The notes under the pieces were generated by a model, which did not search any database, was not told where the DNA came from, and saw only the letters and a program-made list of their open reading frames with translations. Below, one piece after another: positions 1-11,714 of a stretch of 64,000 bases of DNA (position 1 is the stretch's first letter; the number at the start of each line of letters is the position of its first letter). A program made the translations under genes and the position numbers. The DNA is from Apoderus coryli. Lineage: Eukaryota > Arthropoda > Insecta > Coleoptera > Attelabidae. The DNA lies in the NCBI GenBank assembly GCA_911728435.2, contig OU452205.1, positions 1,116,001 through 1,180,000 of the forward strand, written 5' to 3'.

Positions 1-953
1 TGGCATTAAAATAAGCTGAATAAACGTAACTACCTTAGTCCAAAATTGTTGCGTTTCGGAAGTACAGGTGATAATGTTGAAAATATTGAATATTATGGAC
101 ATTTTCCAACGAATTATCGTAAAAACTGGTTTTTTGGAGTGCTAAACCCGAATATGGACACCATTTCACTATGGCCGTTAGAGGGTGCGTCACACTGTAG
201 TTGTGATCTAATAAAATAACCGTAACTTTTTCCTTAGTGTAATTGTTTACTTTTATAGGTCTACCGATTTTCAATTCCTTAAGTATAATTGAGAATGTAT
301 TATATTTTACCTGTTTATGGCCTTCAAAAAAACAACGCAAGCACACATGTTGGGAATTTCCCATTATATATCTACAAAACATGCTAAAATCACCCCCAAT
401 AAATGGACAATAAAACCTGAGACGTGAATTTACTACCTGCTAATATCTATAATAGTTAAAATATGTAATTCAAATTTAATAAACACTGTCAGAATTTAAT
501 AGAATTTTTGCACTCATCTAGTAAGATTTTTAAGCTCTCTTTTTAGAATGCTTAAGATGTATTTGACTTTTATGGGCAAATAGACTGAACCAAGTTATAA
601 AAGATGCTCTTGGTCAAATTCGCTAGAGTAAGTGGATTTCGAGATATCTCGGTTTTTAGTGTCTGATGTCGCACTGAAATATTTTAAGTATTTTGAACAA
701 AATGAAAAAAATTACGTTTTCAATCGGAAATTTGAATTTGTCATTAAAAGTAACAAACTTTTTTTTTATTCAGTGAGGAAGAATTTATTTTTATATTGCA
801 AATTTGTATTTAAATTATGACTTTGTAATAATTTTTTTTTTTTTTTTTTTTAAAGAAGTAGTCCATTCTGAAGTGGAGTGAATGTATTGTAATAGGAAAT
901 AAAAGTCTGACTCCACAAAATCAATTTAATACGTTACACTCAATGTGTTACAT

Positions 954-993
954 CCAAACATGTTTCGAAGCTCACTAGCTTCATCATCAGTGG
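954..993 (-). ncRNA. Hammerhead-ribozyme-like motif (left arm copy)
   Basis: Minus-strand mirror of the motif at 1373-1412, with the same parts: CCA, CUGAUGA, an extra U, a 5-bp helix II, GAAAC, AUGU, U, UGG. Stem I is CCA/UGG. The copy looks intact in every position I can match to the hammerhead core. Self-cleavage is inferred, not shown. Confidence 0.55.
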
Positions 994-1372
994 TAAAATT
1001 CAAGAGAAAATTGTATTTGCAAATATTACATATGACTAGGTTGAGAGTAATGTGTTGAAGTCATTTTGAGGAAAAAATTTTGTTAATATTATTAAAAATT
1101 AAATTATGTTAATACATATTTATGGTTTTCTTTTTTGTGATCATTTTAAATAGAACTTATGAATTTTACTGCGTAGAAAGCCAGACCAGTAATTTTGTAA
1201 AATTCATAAGTTCTATTTAAAATGATCACAAAAAAGAAAACCATAAATATGTATTAACATAATTTAATTTTTAATAATATTAACAAAATTTTTTCCTCAA
1301 AATGACTTCAACACATTACTCTCAACCTAGTCATATGTAATATTTGCAAATACAATTTTCTCTTGAATTTTA

Positions 1373-1412
1373 CCACTGATGATGAAGCTAGTGAGCTTCG
1401 AAACATGTTTGG
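1373..1412 (+). ncRNA. Hammerhead-ribozyme-like motif (right arm copy)
   Basis: Core CTGATGA at 1376-1382, one extra T at 1383, helix II GAAGC (1384-1388) pairing with GCTTC (1395-1399), GAAAC at 1400-1404, a minimal stem III AC-AT-GT, cleavage-position base T1409, and stem I CCA (1373-1375) with TGG (1410-1412). An extra nucleotide after A9 is tolerated in at least one viroid hammerhead. The ACATGT stem III is self-complementary, which would favour acting as a dimer. Five other sites show compensatory differences, which is the main support. Confidence 0.6.
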
Positions 1413-2490
1413 ATGTAACACATTGAGTGTAACGTATTAAATTGATTTTGTGGAGTCAGACTTTTATTTCCTATTACAATTTGTAATAATTGTTCAAAAT
1501 GGCCTCCGTTACCATATGTACGCAATTTTTTTTGGACTGTTTGACAAAAAAAAATGCTTGAAAGGTCCAGCGACTAGTCGCACAAAGGAGACCGTACCTT
1601 AACGGCAATCAAAATATTTGACAGTAAAAATGTAAATAATTAAAATTTTCCAGTGCGACATCAGACAATAAAAACCGAGATATCTCGAAATCCACTTACT
1701 CTAGCGAATTTGTACAAGTGCACCTTTATTGCTTGAAAATGTATAGTGCATTATTTTGTGAACAAAAAAAGTAAAAAATTACACTGAGGAAAAAGTTACG
1801 GTTATTTTATTGGATCACAATTGCAGTGTGGAGCGCCCTTTAACGGCCACAGTGAAATGGAGTCCATATTCGGGTTTCGCATTAAAAAAAACCCATGTGT
1901 ACCAATTTTTTAGATAATTCGTCATAAAATGCCCATAATATTAAATATTTTCAGTTTTTATTTTTTAACTTTATCACCCTGTATTTCCGAAACGCAGCAA
2001 TCTTGGACTAAGTTAAGTTTATTCGGCTTATTTTGAACCCACAAATCTGTGGTATGATTTTGTACCGACCTTTTAGAGACACCCTGTACAGTGTGCACGT
2101 ATTTGAACTGGTCTGATAGACAAATATAATTCAATATCTTGAATTTCTCATCTCACGCTCATGGTTTATCGCACAATTTTTCTTAGCCTTTATGTGTAAG
2201 GAAAATATTTCGACAGAATTTTGTTTACGAATGTGAACTGTTCTTTTGAGCTACATTAAAAAATAAAACGCCCAATGAAGTGGACATCCAAAAAGTGCAA
2301 CATGCATCTGATCAACGCATGATACAATGCTCTAACTTAATCTGGATTCTGAAACCCACTGACTGATCACAAAATAAATCCCACAGGACGAAGAGAGGTC
2401 TAGGTGTTTACATTTACCCATAATTTGTTACACGCACCAGTCCTCCAGCACCAATAACTTTAAACTTTGGAGATATTCAGGTCGCCGTTA

Positions 2491-2893
2491 TACAGGGTCT
2501 CCCGAAATTAGCTTAAAATAATTTAAGGGAACATTCTACAAGCGAAAATAAAAAAAAAATTCCATATGAAAATATATCAAAAAATTCCTGACGATAGGTT
2601 TTTAGTAATATTTCCAAAACGCGTCTCGATATCAAAATGAAATTTGGCACATTTACGTATCTTTGTAGGATTATTAAAAAATATTATATCCCATGGTCAG
2701 GAAAATAACAGGGGTGGGTTAGGCTGGGGGGTTAGAACAAATTTTAAATTTTGTCCCAACTTTTTTTTTTGTGCGCTTTTTGTCCTTTCTCTAAAAAGAA
2801 TAATAGAGTTGAGACTTTTATACATAAAAATCTTATTTTCGCTAGTAGAATGTCCCTTTAAATTATTTTAAGTAATTTTCGGTAGACCCTGTA
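2491..2893. mobile_element. MITE with ~58-bp terminal inverted repeats
   Basis: The left end TACAGGGTCTCCCGAAATTA is the near-perfect inverse of the right end ...TTTTCGGTAGACCCTGTA. Pairing continues inward for about 58 bp with a few mismatches, and TA at both ends fits a Tc1/mariner-type target. There is no transposase. The internal open frame at 2644-2871 resembles nothing I recognise and runs into the right TIR, so I do not call it a gene. Confidence 0.75.
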
Positions 2894-4540
2894 TATGGTT
2901 AGGATAGAAGAATTAGGAAAAACAAAATGCAAAAAAAATTATGCTCACCATGACATATTTTTTCGACAGCAGGAACAAAAAATCTATCACAGACCACTGC
3001 TAACGCAACAAAGAGGTAGAGTGAAACCATAATATGGACAACGACTGCGCCATTTCGTCTTTGACTTTCCGAGAACAAATCCTGTGGAAAATCATCGATT
3101 GCAGGAGGTGTACAGTTGAGACCTAAAACAATTAATAACCGATTAATGTAAGTATATTGAAGACTATTTCACATGTAATTATAAACGTTACCCAACCATG
3201 ACGGACACAATTTATCCAGAATATGAGCAATAAGTTTCCATAATAACAATTTAAAAATTAAAGTTGGTTCCATTCATAATAGGATTTGACTACTTTGATA
3301 GGAGACTCTAACTCTATGCTCCTTCTTTAGACATGCTGAAGAAGAAGCGATATAATTAGATGCATTTCATAAGAGAGACGTTCTGCGATTTTATTGTGGC
3401 TCGCTCTAATGTACCTAGCCCCGAGCGATTATTATTCGGTCCTGTTTCTTATCAACAGCGTCTAATTTGAATCATCCGGTACACCCCTACAGTCCTGAGA
3501 CAGAGGATAAACCAAAACCGAGGGTTTTTTTGAAGGCGAACGGGGCTACAAAAAATGGACACACTGAAATCGACAGACAAGATGATGGCTAAGATTTTTT
3601 GAGTTGCACACAGGAAAGAACAATATCTAACCTATGGAGATCTTTGAATTTGTTGCAAATTAAAAAAAGTTTTTGAATTTATTCCATTTAAAATTTAAAA
3701 AAAAAATAACAAGCTTAAATATGCTTGACTCACACTGGAAATTATAAAATGAAGTTAACAATTACATCAAATGTACAGAAAAAAAAATAGGTGCGTATCT
3801 TCAATTGAAGCCTATTAATTATGTTACATTGTGATTGGAATTTACGAGATCATATTGTTTAGTTAATTGTTGTGAAATAGGTACCTAAACGTTTGTGTGT
3901 CTCTGTGTGTGTAAATATATTTATCTGTTGTTATGTTTTTCACTTTATTGTGTTTGTACAATGTAGCCGAAAGTTACGATTACGTGATTCAATATACAAA
4001 GAAATATACAGTGTCCTATAAAGGATGTACATTAGTAACAAATTCATCTCATAAAACTGTAGCAATATTATAGATAAACTGATCAAAAGCCAACATTTGG
4101 TGGTTTGGGACTAAACCCTCTAATTTTCAAAATTCACATTTAAGAGCAGTAAGTTAAAGTGCGCAAATATCGTCTCTCTAAGCAAAATCGTCAATTAGGT
4201 ACAATAATTTGTCAAGAGTTAAAAATGATTAAGGCAACTCAACTCCATATACAAGGTGTTATGTACTGTACTTTTTCTACGACTTTGCAGAATCAAAATC
4301 CATTTCAGAATTAAAATTTACGCAAAAATATTTCACACAGAAGAAAAGGTAATTATGACAGTTGAACATTTGACATTTGTGTTTGACATAATTCCATAAT
4401 AAAAAATAAAAATCCCCAAAGTGTTATGTAATATTCATTACGTAACACTTTGGTGATCATTACGTAACACTTATGTAAGATTGAATTTACATGTCACATT
4501 AACAGTTTTGCAATAGACGGCTTAACAAAACAGGAGTAGA
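2894..4540. other. No recognisable gene
   Basis: AT-rich sequence with short homopolymer runs. I see no coding exon, transposase or RT motif. A short direct repeat of GTAATATTCATTACGTAACA-type sequence lies near 4425-4470. Confidence 0.5.
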
Positions 4541-5410
4541 AAAATAATTTTATTAATGCTATTTATAAAAAACCAGTTTTGTCCTACAATTTTCAAGCTC
4601 GAATTTCTTGAAGTTTTTCGAGAAAAAAGAAGTATGTCCTTTTTATGCAGAAAACTTTATTTTATCACATTTTTGACACAAAATGAATAAAAGTCACAAG
4701 AAAAAAAAGTTAGGTTATAATTAAGGCAAGGGTCCCCCCGTTTAATAATAATAATAATAAATCGTCTTTATTTTTGAAAGTAACAATATCATAACACTAT
4801 ATATAACACAGTTAAAACAGTCACTAGATAGGGCGAAGTCTAGCTTAGAGCTACTCTACTCAACCCTAAATAGCAACCAACATGAATTAAACAATAGTAC
4901 ACAAATACAAAAAAATAACACTATTCTTCCATATCATTTGCCTATCTATAAATCACCGTGTGCGAAATAAAAAAAATTAAAAAAATTAAAAAAGATCACC
5001 CTGTGATTGCACGATTCCACTCTCAAAGGACAAGACTCTACTATAAATTTAAAAGGAATAAAAGTGAAATAATAATAAGAAAGAGAATCAATTAATGGTA
5101 TCGATTAAGAAGGTATCTCTTAAAATTAATCTTAAACTAATCTTTACCCGCCTATGATCATCCTTTTTTATTCAATTTCATGTCAGTTTACGACATTTAA
5201 TTGAAATTGAATAAATATGGTACATTTGATTTATTCATCTTTACTCGTTTCGAAAATACTTCAAAAAAATCGTCCTCAGGCAGTCATCTTTAACACCCTG
5301 TATCTTTGTAAATAAAGACTCGAAAAATTACAATTTAGGTTTTTTTTCTGATTAGACGTCCCCAATTCGCTCACAAATTTTGACCACCTTTTTTAGAAAC
5401 ATCTTGTATA
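4541..5410. repeat. Fold-back repeat family, half copy with LINE insertion
   Basis: Matches the right half of the fold-back element at 19545-20460 (blocks reading TTGTCCTA(C/A)AATTTTCAA, the CCCGCCTATG(A/G)TCATCC block, and the end CACCTTTTTTAGAAACATCTTGTA). It is interrupted at 4745-5142 by a LINE 3' fragment. The copy at 47132-47858 preserves the uninterrupted sequence at this spot, which confirms the insertion. The left half is missing. Confidence 0.7.
4745..5142 (-). mobile_element. LINE 3'-end fragment with (TAA)n tail
   Basis: Starts with an ATAATA microsatellite, the tail of a minus-strand non-LTR element, followed by CGTCTTTATTTTTGAAAG and GCGAAGTCTAGCTTAGAG. The last block resembles the start of the fragment at 40858. 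It is flanked by TTTA on both sides (4741-4744 and 5143-5146), a plausible target-site duplication. No coding part remains. Confidence 0.7.
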
Positions 5411-6149
5411 ATAGTTCTGTTCATGTAATCCTCTCAACAAATAATTTTGACCGAAAAAAAAACACAAAAACTTTGATTTGACAAAAAGTTTTCCTAATTC
5501 CACCCTTTACATACTTATTTATATTAATTGTAAATCTAATTAAAACCATTACACACTCGAAGACCTGAAACTACTGGAACTGGCTTAGGTGAAGGTGGAG
5601 CTGGACGAATTTGGGAACTTCAAGGGGGACGGATTTAGGAGAAAGTTATAATAAAATTGGCGCCTGCTTCTGACGAAATAACTGCGAGTACCGGCTGTAA
5701 TATTTGCGCTTTATTCAAATACTAATTTGTAAATATCAATGGATAAATCATGAAAAACTTACCATGAGGCGTCAATATAATTGTTTAAACGGTACTTGAT
5801 ACTGTATCACACTGTTATAATACTTAATTTTGAAGTTTCAGCAGGAAATATACAAAATAAGCAGCCCTATCAAGGTCGACTGAATGGTTATTAAGCGTTG
5901 CTTGCAGTTTTTGACAACTTTGCCACATTGTACATCTATTTAGACTGAGGGACGAATTTAGGACGGTGGATGGATTTCGGGCACTTTACCTTATGATTCG
6001 GAAAAAGCTGTTCTATATTGTTTATTCTTAACCTCATTAGAGAAAAATTAGCTACTTATGTAGGATATAGGAAGTAGTATTTGGAAACATTATCGAATAT
6101 TATTCTAGATTGTGGATATAAATAGAGAAAGTTGTTATACTTAACGAGT
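5411..6149. other. No recognisable gene
   Basis: AT-rich, with no open frame or repeat boundary that I can support. Confidence 0.45.
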
Positions 6150-6250
6150 ACTTGCAAGAAATCATAAAACACTCGCAAAATCAAAGAGCTATTGTCTATT
6201 TGGACGAGACATGGTTCGACACCGGTAATCTTATAGTTGGATCGTCAACA
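6150..6250 (+). pseudogene. DDE transposase relic around its first catalytic Asp
   Basis: The plus-strand frame reads NQRAIVYLDETWFDTGN. The phrase I/VYLDETW is typical of the first catalytic aspartate region of Tc1-like (DDE_3) transposases. The frame stops soon after, and no second or third catalytic Asp is seen nearby. It is a short decayed fragment and its family is uncertain. Confidence 0.5.
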
Positions 6251-6390
6251 CCAACAATTGAATTAACATAATAAAGGCAGATATCATAGAATTTATGCGT
6301 ATAAAAATTATTGAAACGAAGAGAGCAAAGGCCAATTTTTATTTTACTGAAACTATACTTCTGGATAAATCCTGCGTCAAATTTAAACTA

Positions 6391-6430
6391 GCTAACGTTT
6401 CGCTGATCATCCTGTCAGCTTCTTCAGAGC
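6391..6430 (-). ncRNA. Hammerhead-ribozyme-like motif, CUGAAGA type
   Basis: On the minus strand: stem I GCU, CUGAAGA, an extra A, helix II GCUGA/UCAGC with an 8-nt loop, GAAAC, GU, U, then AGC closing stem I. Helix II and stem I differ from the other copies yet still pair. Stem III ACGU is self-complementary with no loop, so only a dimer could form it. No paired inverted copy is visible here. Confidence 0.55.
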
Positions 6431-8654
6431 AACTTCACGTAAACGCGGTTAAACTGAAAATGTAATTTTTATTTTATTGATAATCTTAGGTTTATACATG
6501 TACCTAATATACACCTGGAGATTTTGACGTGGTGACGGCTCACAAATGCATGAAACTGTTAGTTATTTTTGTTTTCGGTATGGCTATGGTACTTTGATAA
6601 GCTCTTTAATTCATTTAATTAATTATTATAGCAACAGCAAAGTGTTCTAAATGAAATTCTTAAGTATAGCTACTATTACAAAGTTTCATGTCAAATGTAT
6701 TTAACTGTTTGTATCATTCAGATATTAAGGTGCAATTGACAAGATCCGACCGCCTGTAATTACTAATCATAAATTAAAGTAGTACTGAAATTGCAACCTA
6801 CATATGTTTTAACTTTTGTCTATCAAACAACGACCGACAATTTGTAGATTAGAACGATACTATATGCCGTTTATTTCCCAACTAATCCTAAAAATATTTA
6901 CCTTAGTTAACGAATAAACACTGTGTCCAATATACTCGTAAGAATGATCCTGCTTATTAGGAAGCAATAACAAATTGATATTTGACTGCCTTGTGGCATT
7001 TCTCAGATTATGCAAAATAAAGATATAGTTAGGAAAATGTATAGGTAGAAAGACATACAAAATATACTTCAAAAATTTCTATTAGATAATCTGTGACTAA
7101 TAGATAAATCATCTAAAGCCATTTCCTTTAAAAAAAAAATTCTATGTTTGTACAAAATTTTATTCTGTACGCGGTTTTTAAAATTTAGTTGAAATTTGTG
7201 TGCTTTTTGAAGTTATTAAAGAAACGCCTTTCTGAAGTAAATGTTTTACGCAAAATAAGTGCCAAACTATGGCGATTTTTCTTGAATAATACACTGCTCA
7301 AAAAAATTAAAAGAACACTATTGGATAATCCTGTAATTTTTTGGCCTTGGGCTATTATCAAGCAACACGCTTTCGCCATTCTCTATAACAAAATTATCTC
7401 GGTATTATCAAGACCCTAGGGGCATTACTACTGAGTAGACGCTCGAGAAGCCATTATTCTTACTAAATTTAATTAAGTTACGACTAAATTAGCCCGTCGT
7501 TAACACTACAAAGGTACAATAAAATTGGGTATAGAATATTATTTAAGGTGCTAACGAAAAAACAATTGTTTGAGAAAGAGCATGTTTATGTGAACTTTTT
7601 GTCTAAAAATCACTCAAGGAATCGTCTGTTAAATTTATTGTACCTACTTAAAGAACACCCTGTATAAAAGTAGTTAAATGTCAGTCCAGCAACCTCCGGA
7701 GGTCAATGGTTCAAAAAAAAAATGTTTTATTAAATTAGGTTACCGCGTTCCTTTCAATAAATCCAATTTCCTTTATGATAATAATATAGAGGACCCACAT
7801 ACTTATAATAATCATCACTTAAAATCTTTTATGATAATATGTCTTATGGTCATATTTATTTCATGAGCTACATACGCATGTTTGGAGGAAATTTGTAGCT
7901 TCCGGAAATTACAAATTTTAAAATAAGTAAACAATAAAGGCGGTCATACACAATGCGATTAGGTGCCACTTTGTATCAGTTGACTTGTCATAGCGGCAAG
8001 GTGAGTTCGAACGCTTGATAGATTCCAGTTTCGGTGGAGATCACGAAAAGTTCCTTGCCACCAGTCGCAATGAAAGCTAATCTGGGAAACTCAAATTATG
8101 AAATCTTACCAGGTACCTTTTAATTTAAAACTTTAACATATTCCTTGATATTGTTGTGCGGAGACTTTTGATGCTAGTAAACTATTTTTTCATTCTCTCC
8201 AATAGTTAAGAAACACGCCCATTTATTTACCTGCAGGCAATGATTTCACATAAATACTTCTGCTGATTTAATATTATTCAAAATATTTGATATTGGTTTA
8301 CTACTCTTACAAAACTGTTTAAGGACTGATACAGCTTAAAATGCTAATAACAATTAATACAATATTTACTTAACTTTTGGAGCAAACATTTCTTGCAAAA
8401 TTACCAATCGAATTTACAACACAAGCCGCGTTCTACACATTTTACGGATTAATAAAACACTGTGAAACGAGTTAAGCTTTTTTTGAACAAATTGTTACAA
8501 TTTAAAGGTTAATATATTGTGTCAATTTTAATGTTTACGTTAGTAATAGCATGTATACAGGTTGTTAGAAAATTTTGAGGGAAGTTCAGAGTATTTTTGC
8601 AAAAATTTCTAATAGATGTTTATATAAAGACTAAAACCAACACCAGCATCTTCA
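6431..8654. other. No recognisable gene; Tc1-type end near 7301
   Basis: AT-rich. CACTGCTCAAAAAAATTAAAAG at about 7290-7311 resembles the ends of insect Tc1-like elements, but no matching partner end is clear. ACACCCTGTA at about 7636 is another isolated transposon-type terminus. Open frames at 6860-7072, 7189-7419 and 7678-7866 show no domain. Confidence 0.4.
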
Positions 8655-8822
8655 ATTTATCACAGTTTCAATCGAAAATATCATCATTTGAACTGCATCG
8701 TTTCAGAATATCCAATTTGCCTTTGCGAATTGCCATGGAACTTGGAGAGAGTAAATTTACAGAATTTTCTAAAAGATGATGCTTTAAGTCTAAAATCAGG
8801 GACAGCCTCTTCAATTTTATTT
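8655..8822. repeat. Direct repeat copy 1, left of LINE
   Basis: A ~168-bp sequence beginning ATTTATCACAGTTTCAAT and ending near CAGCCTCTTCAAT recurs at 9825-9992 in the same orientation with scattered substitutions. The LINE at 8823-9815 lies exactly between the two. The divergence implies they are an older tandem pair, not a target-site duplication. Confidence 0.7.
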
Positions 8823-9815
8823 TGTTTATTTATTTATTTATTTATTCTCATTACATGTCATTACCAAAAAAGGTTTACACAAGTCATATTAAATACTAAA
8901 ATATTACATAACACAATATAAAAACATAGAAATGTATATAACTTAATCAAAACAGAAAATCAGTGCTGAGGAATTCATCAATGGAGTAAAAAGCCTGGTC
9001 AATTAAGTTCTTTAATCTATTTTTGAACATTGCAAGGCTCAGTGTTTTCAAACTATCTGGCGAATGATTATAGCATGTGGGACCATAATAATTTACAGAA
9101 TTTCTGCTTATACCCAACCTCCTATATTCAGGAAGAATGTCATTTTTGTTTCTGGTATTGTGGTTGTGAACTTCATCATGCCTTATGTACAGATTGTAAT
9201 TATTTTTCACATACATAATTGAATTGTAGATATAGAGACACGGGAGTGTAATTATTTTACATTCTTTAAATTTAGGTCTGACATCCTCTCTAAACTTTAA
9301 ATCTGTCATTATTCGAACCACGCGTCTTTGGATTGCGAATACCCGACTAGCATGACAAGAGTGTCCCCAAATTGACAAAGTATATGAAGCCACACTGTGA
9401 AAAAGGCCATAATATGCTGATTTCAAAACATTAAAAGAGACTTCACCCTTCAAGCTTCGCAACATGAACACAACCTTAGACAACTTGGCGATGGTAACCT
9501 CGACATGACCCGCCCAGGTTAGCTTTTGGTCCAAAGTGACACACCAGTCAGCAGCCCTCGACTGTGAATTAATCATACTTGAGGCCAGAACAGCACTCGA
9601 CAGTTCAACATCGACAATAGTTGAATCGTCTGCAAACAATGTCAGGTCAGAGCATGGCAGATGTAGCGGTAAATCATTAATGAAAATCAAAAACAATAGA
9701 GGTCCGAGCACCGAGCCCTGTGGGACTCCACAAGAGCTCAACAAGGGCTGAGAAAACTTTGACTCAAACATCGTTACAATATTCTCAGCAAACGAATCGA
9801 ATTCGCACTCATACC
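8823..9815 (-). mobile_element. 5'-truncated LINE, reverse-transcriptase half
   Basis: The 274-aa frame at 8947-9771 (minus) begins in RT domain B (CGVPQGSVLGPLLF) and has domain C (LTLFADDST). It then jumps from SRAADWC directly to VTLDQKLTW, skipping the ~50-60 residues normally between them, so an internal deletion is likely. The C-terminal part (SIWGHS, VFAIQRRVVR, NHNTRNKNDILPEYRRL, FYSIDEFL) matches the LINEs at 39.5, 50.3 and 61.4 kb. The 3' tail is a (TTTA)n run at about 8823-8845. It is dead: no endonuclease and no RT N-terminus. Confidence 0.85.
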
Positions 9816-9824
9816 GTATTGCTC

Positions 9825-9992
9825 AAATTTATCACAGTTTCAATACAAATTATCATCATTTGAACTAAATCGTTTAAGAATATCGAATTTGCCTTGACGA
9901 ATTGCCATGGAACTTAGAGAGAGTACATTTACAGAATTTTCTGATAGATGATCCTATAAGTCTAAAATCAGGGCCAGCCTCTTCAATTCATT
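9825..9992. repeat. Direct repeat copy 2, right of LINE
   Basis: Second copy of the sequence at 8655-8822, same orientation, with point differences and small indels. It ends near CAGCCTCTTCAATTCATTCC. Confidence 0.7.
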
Positions 9993-10257
9993 CCAGCATA
10001 TTTAAGTAACTCACTGATAAAATGTAATCATACATCATTAAATTTGCCAAATCATGTATTTTACGTTTTCCTACTGTATATATTATGCGGCATCGTTGAT
10101 TTTAATATGTTAAATTAGATACTACTTTTAAACAAACCATTTAATAACATAATCTAAATAGATCTGAATGAATATGATTCTTAGTTTTGAGTATTTTAAC
10201 GGTCTATACAGGGCGGTCAAGTTTCGAAAGCGGAAAATTTAGAGGCAGAACCACAGA

Positions 10258-11331
10258 ATAATAATAATCTCTTTACTGTCTAACAGGTATTGCTACCCAA
10301 TAACAAGACAAAATCTTACATTAACAAAAACAATTGCCTAGCATTAGCATACAAAAATACCCAACTTAGAACTAACTGAAAAATAGAAGAATACAAAAAA
10401 GAAAATACACGCATCAAAACGAAAGAAAATTGGGAGGATTACAAGAACAATTAATAATAACAATAAATAATTAACACATGAACATAATTCATCAAAAAAA
10501 ATCCAAATCAGTAGCCCGCAAACATGTCTCTAAACTTTCCTTAAAAGAATCAAGCGATACATTAAAAAAATCAACGTTTTCATTAATAACTAATCGGTTG
10601 CTGTATTTACAAGCCCGAAATAGCGGTGCTTTAGGTTCATAATTAGAACGAATCTGTGGCACCCAAAATAAACTAGCGCTTCTAGAGTGAACCCTAGGGA
10701 CACGAAACCATAGCTGCTGAAGCAACCGAGGACAATCCAACATATTGTTGATCAACTTAAAAAGAAAGATCTGAAACGCGAAGATGCGTCTTTCGGCTAA
10801 CGGCCGAAATCCGAACCTTGCCAGTAACAGGCCGTGATCACACCCACGAGGAGGAAAATATCCATCAATTTTAAATGACAAATATTTTAAAAGCTTACGT
10901 TGGATACTCTCCAATCTCTGTATATGAACATGGTAGATGGGCGACCAAATAATTGTAGCGAATTCCAAAATAGACACAACAAAGGCGAAATAGAGACTTT
11001 TCAGGCAGTCCATGTTGTTGAATTCTCTGGTCTGTCTAAAAATAAATCCTAACATTCGCAAAGCATTAGCAGAAACTTGCTCAATGTGGTAGTTGAAAGA
11101 TAAATCACCATCCAAGTATACACCAAGATCTTTGATTAAAGCGCAGCGTTCCAAATTTGAATCATCCATGGTGTAGTTTCGCAAAAACGGATCTTGACGT
11201 CTTGTAAATGTCACCGACTTACATTTGTTCAGATTTAGAGGAAGTCTATTTAGATCACACCATTCTGAGAGCCGACACAGATCTGTTTGAAGCTGTGCGC
11301 AATCGTTCTCACAAACAACAGTGCGATACAA
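10258..11331 (-). mobile_element. 5'-truncated Jockey-like LINE, C-terminal RT part
   Basis: The 279-aa frame at 10492-11331 (minus) covers the RT thumb and C-terminal region: LNLNKCKSVTFTR, LIKDLGVYLDGDLSFNYHI, SILEFATIIWSPIY and IQRKLLKYLSFK. These correspond block by block to the end of the longer element at 30935-33169, so it is the same broad family. Truncation falls just after the FADD box. The 3' end carries an AATAATAAT tail at 10258-10268. Confidence 0.85.
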
Positions 11332-11714
11332 TTTTAAATAGGAAATTTGGCATTTTAAATAGGAAATTCAAGGCATATAAAATTCACTTGACTCACGAAC
11401 TTATATCAAATGGCCATTGATTGCGTAGAAATTTTATAAACTGGCATTTAGAACAACTCGAAACTGATCAATTAGTTCATGAAAAAATAATCTTCACCGG
11501 TGAAGTTCATTTCTTCTGCTTATTATTATTTCAAGATTTCTTTGGTTAGGTCTTGTAGAAGGTCGGAAGTGTGTGTTCAAAATCATTATAAGATTTTTCT
11601 TGTGACTCTAACGGTTCCAAGGACGGCAGTTTTGTAGAATTCGTCTGCGATCTTTGCTTCTATCAAGCAGTTAGATGACATTATAAACAGCAATTTTATT
11701 ATTAGTGGTTTTTC

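Larger units (their letters stand above)
889..1481. repeat. Head-to-head inverted pair of a hammerhead-bearing element
   Basis: Two arms of about 280 bp (889-1168 and 1198-1481) are near-perfect reverse complements around a ~29-bp spacer. Each arm carries one hammerhead-like motif close to a block reading GTGGAGT...GGAAATAAAAG. A related block occurs in the inverted pair at 35.4-35.8 kb, so both belong to one family. No coding capacity is seen. The arrangement resembles inverted copies described for Penelope-like retroelements, but the family is inferred from the ribozyme motif only. Confidence 0.7.
1..2088. repeat. Large fold-back element, truncated by the window edge
   Basis: The first ~680 bases reappear as reverse complement at about 1650-2088: the block around 620-680 matches 1650-1715, and 20-200 matches 1820-2030. 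The right end reads ...GACACCCTGTA, a terminus shared by several other elements here. The left arm carries ~230 extra bases (about 380-610) absent from the right arm, and the left terminus lies outside the window. Open frames in the arms (for example 35-382 minus) resemble no protein I know and are probably chance. No transposase is visible, so I read it as a non-autonomous DNA element interrupted by the inverted pair at 889-1481. Confidence 0.7.

Noticed and set aside
35..382. 115-codon minus-strand open frame
   Set aside because: It lies in one arm of the fold-back element; the mirrored arm at about 1690-2040 does not keep the frame and no domain is recognisable.
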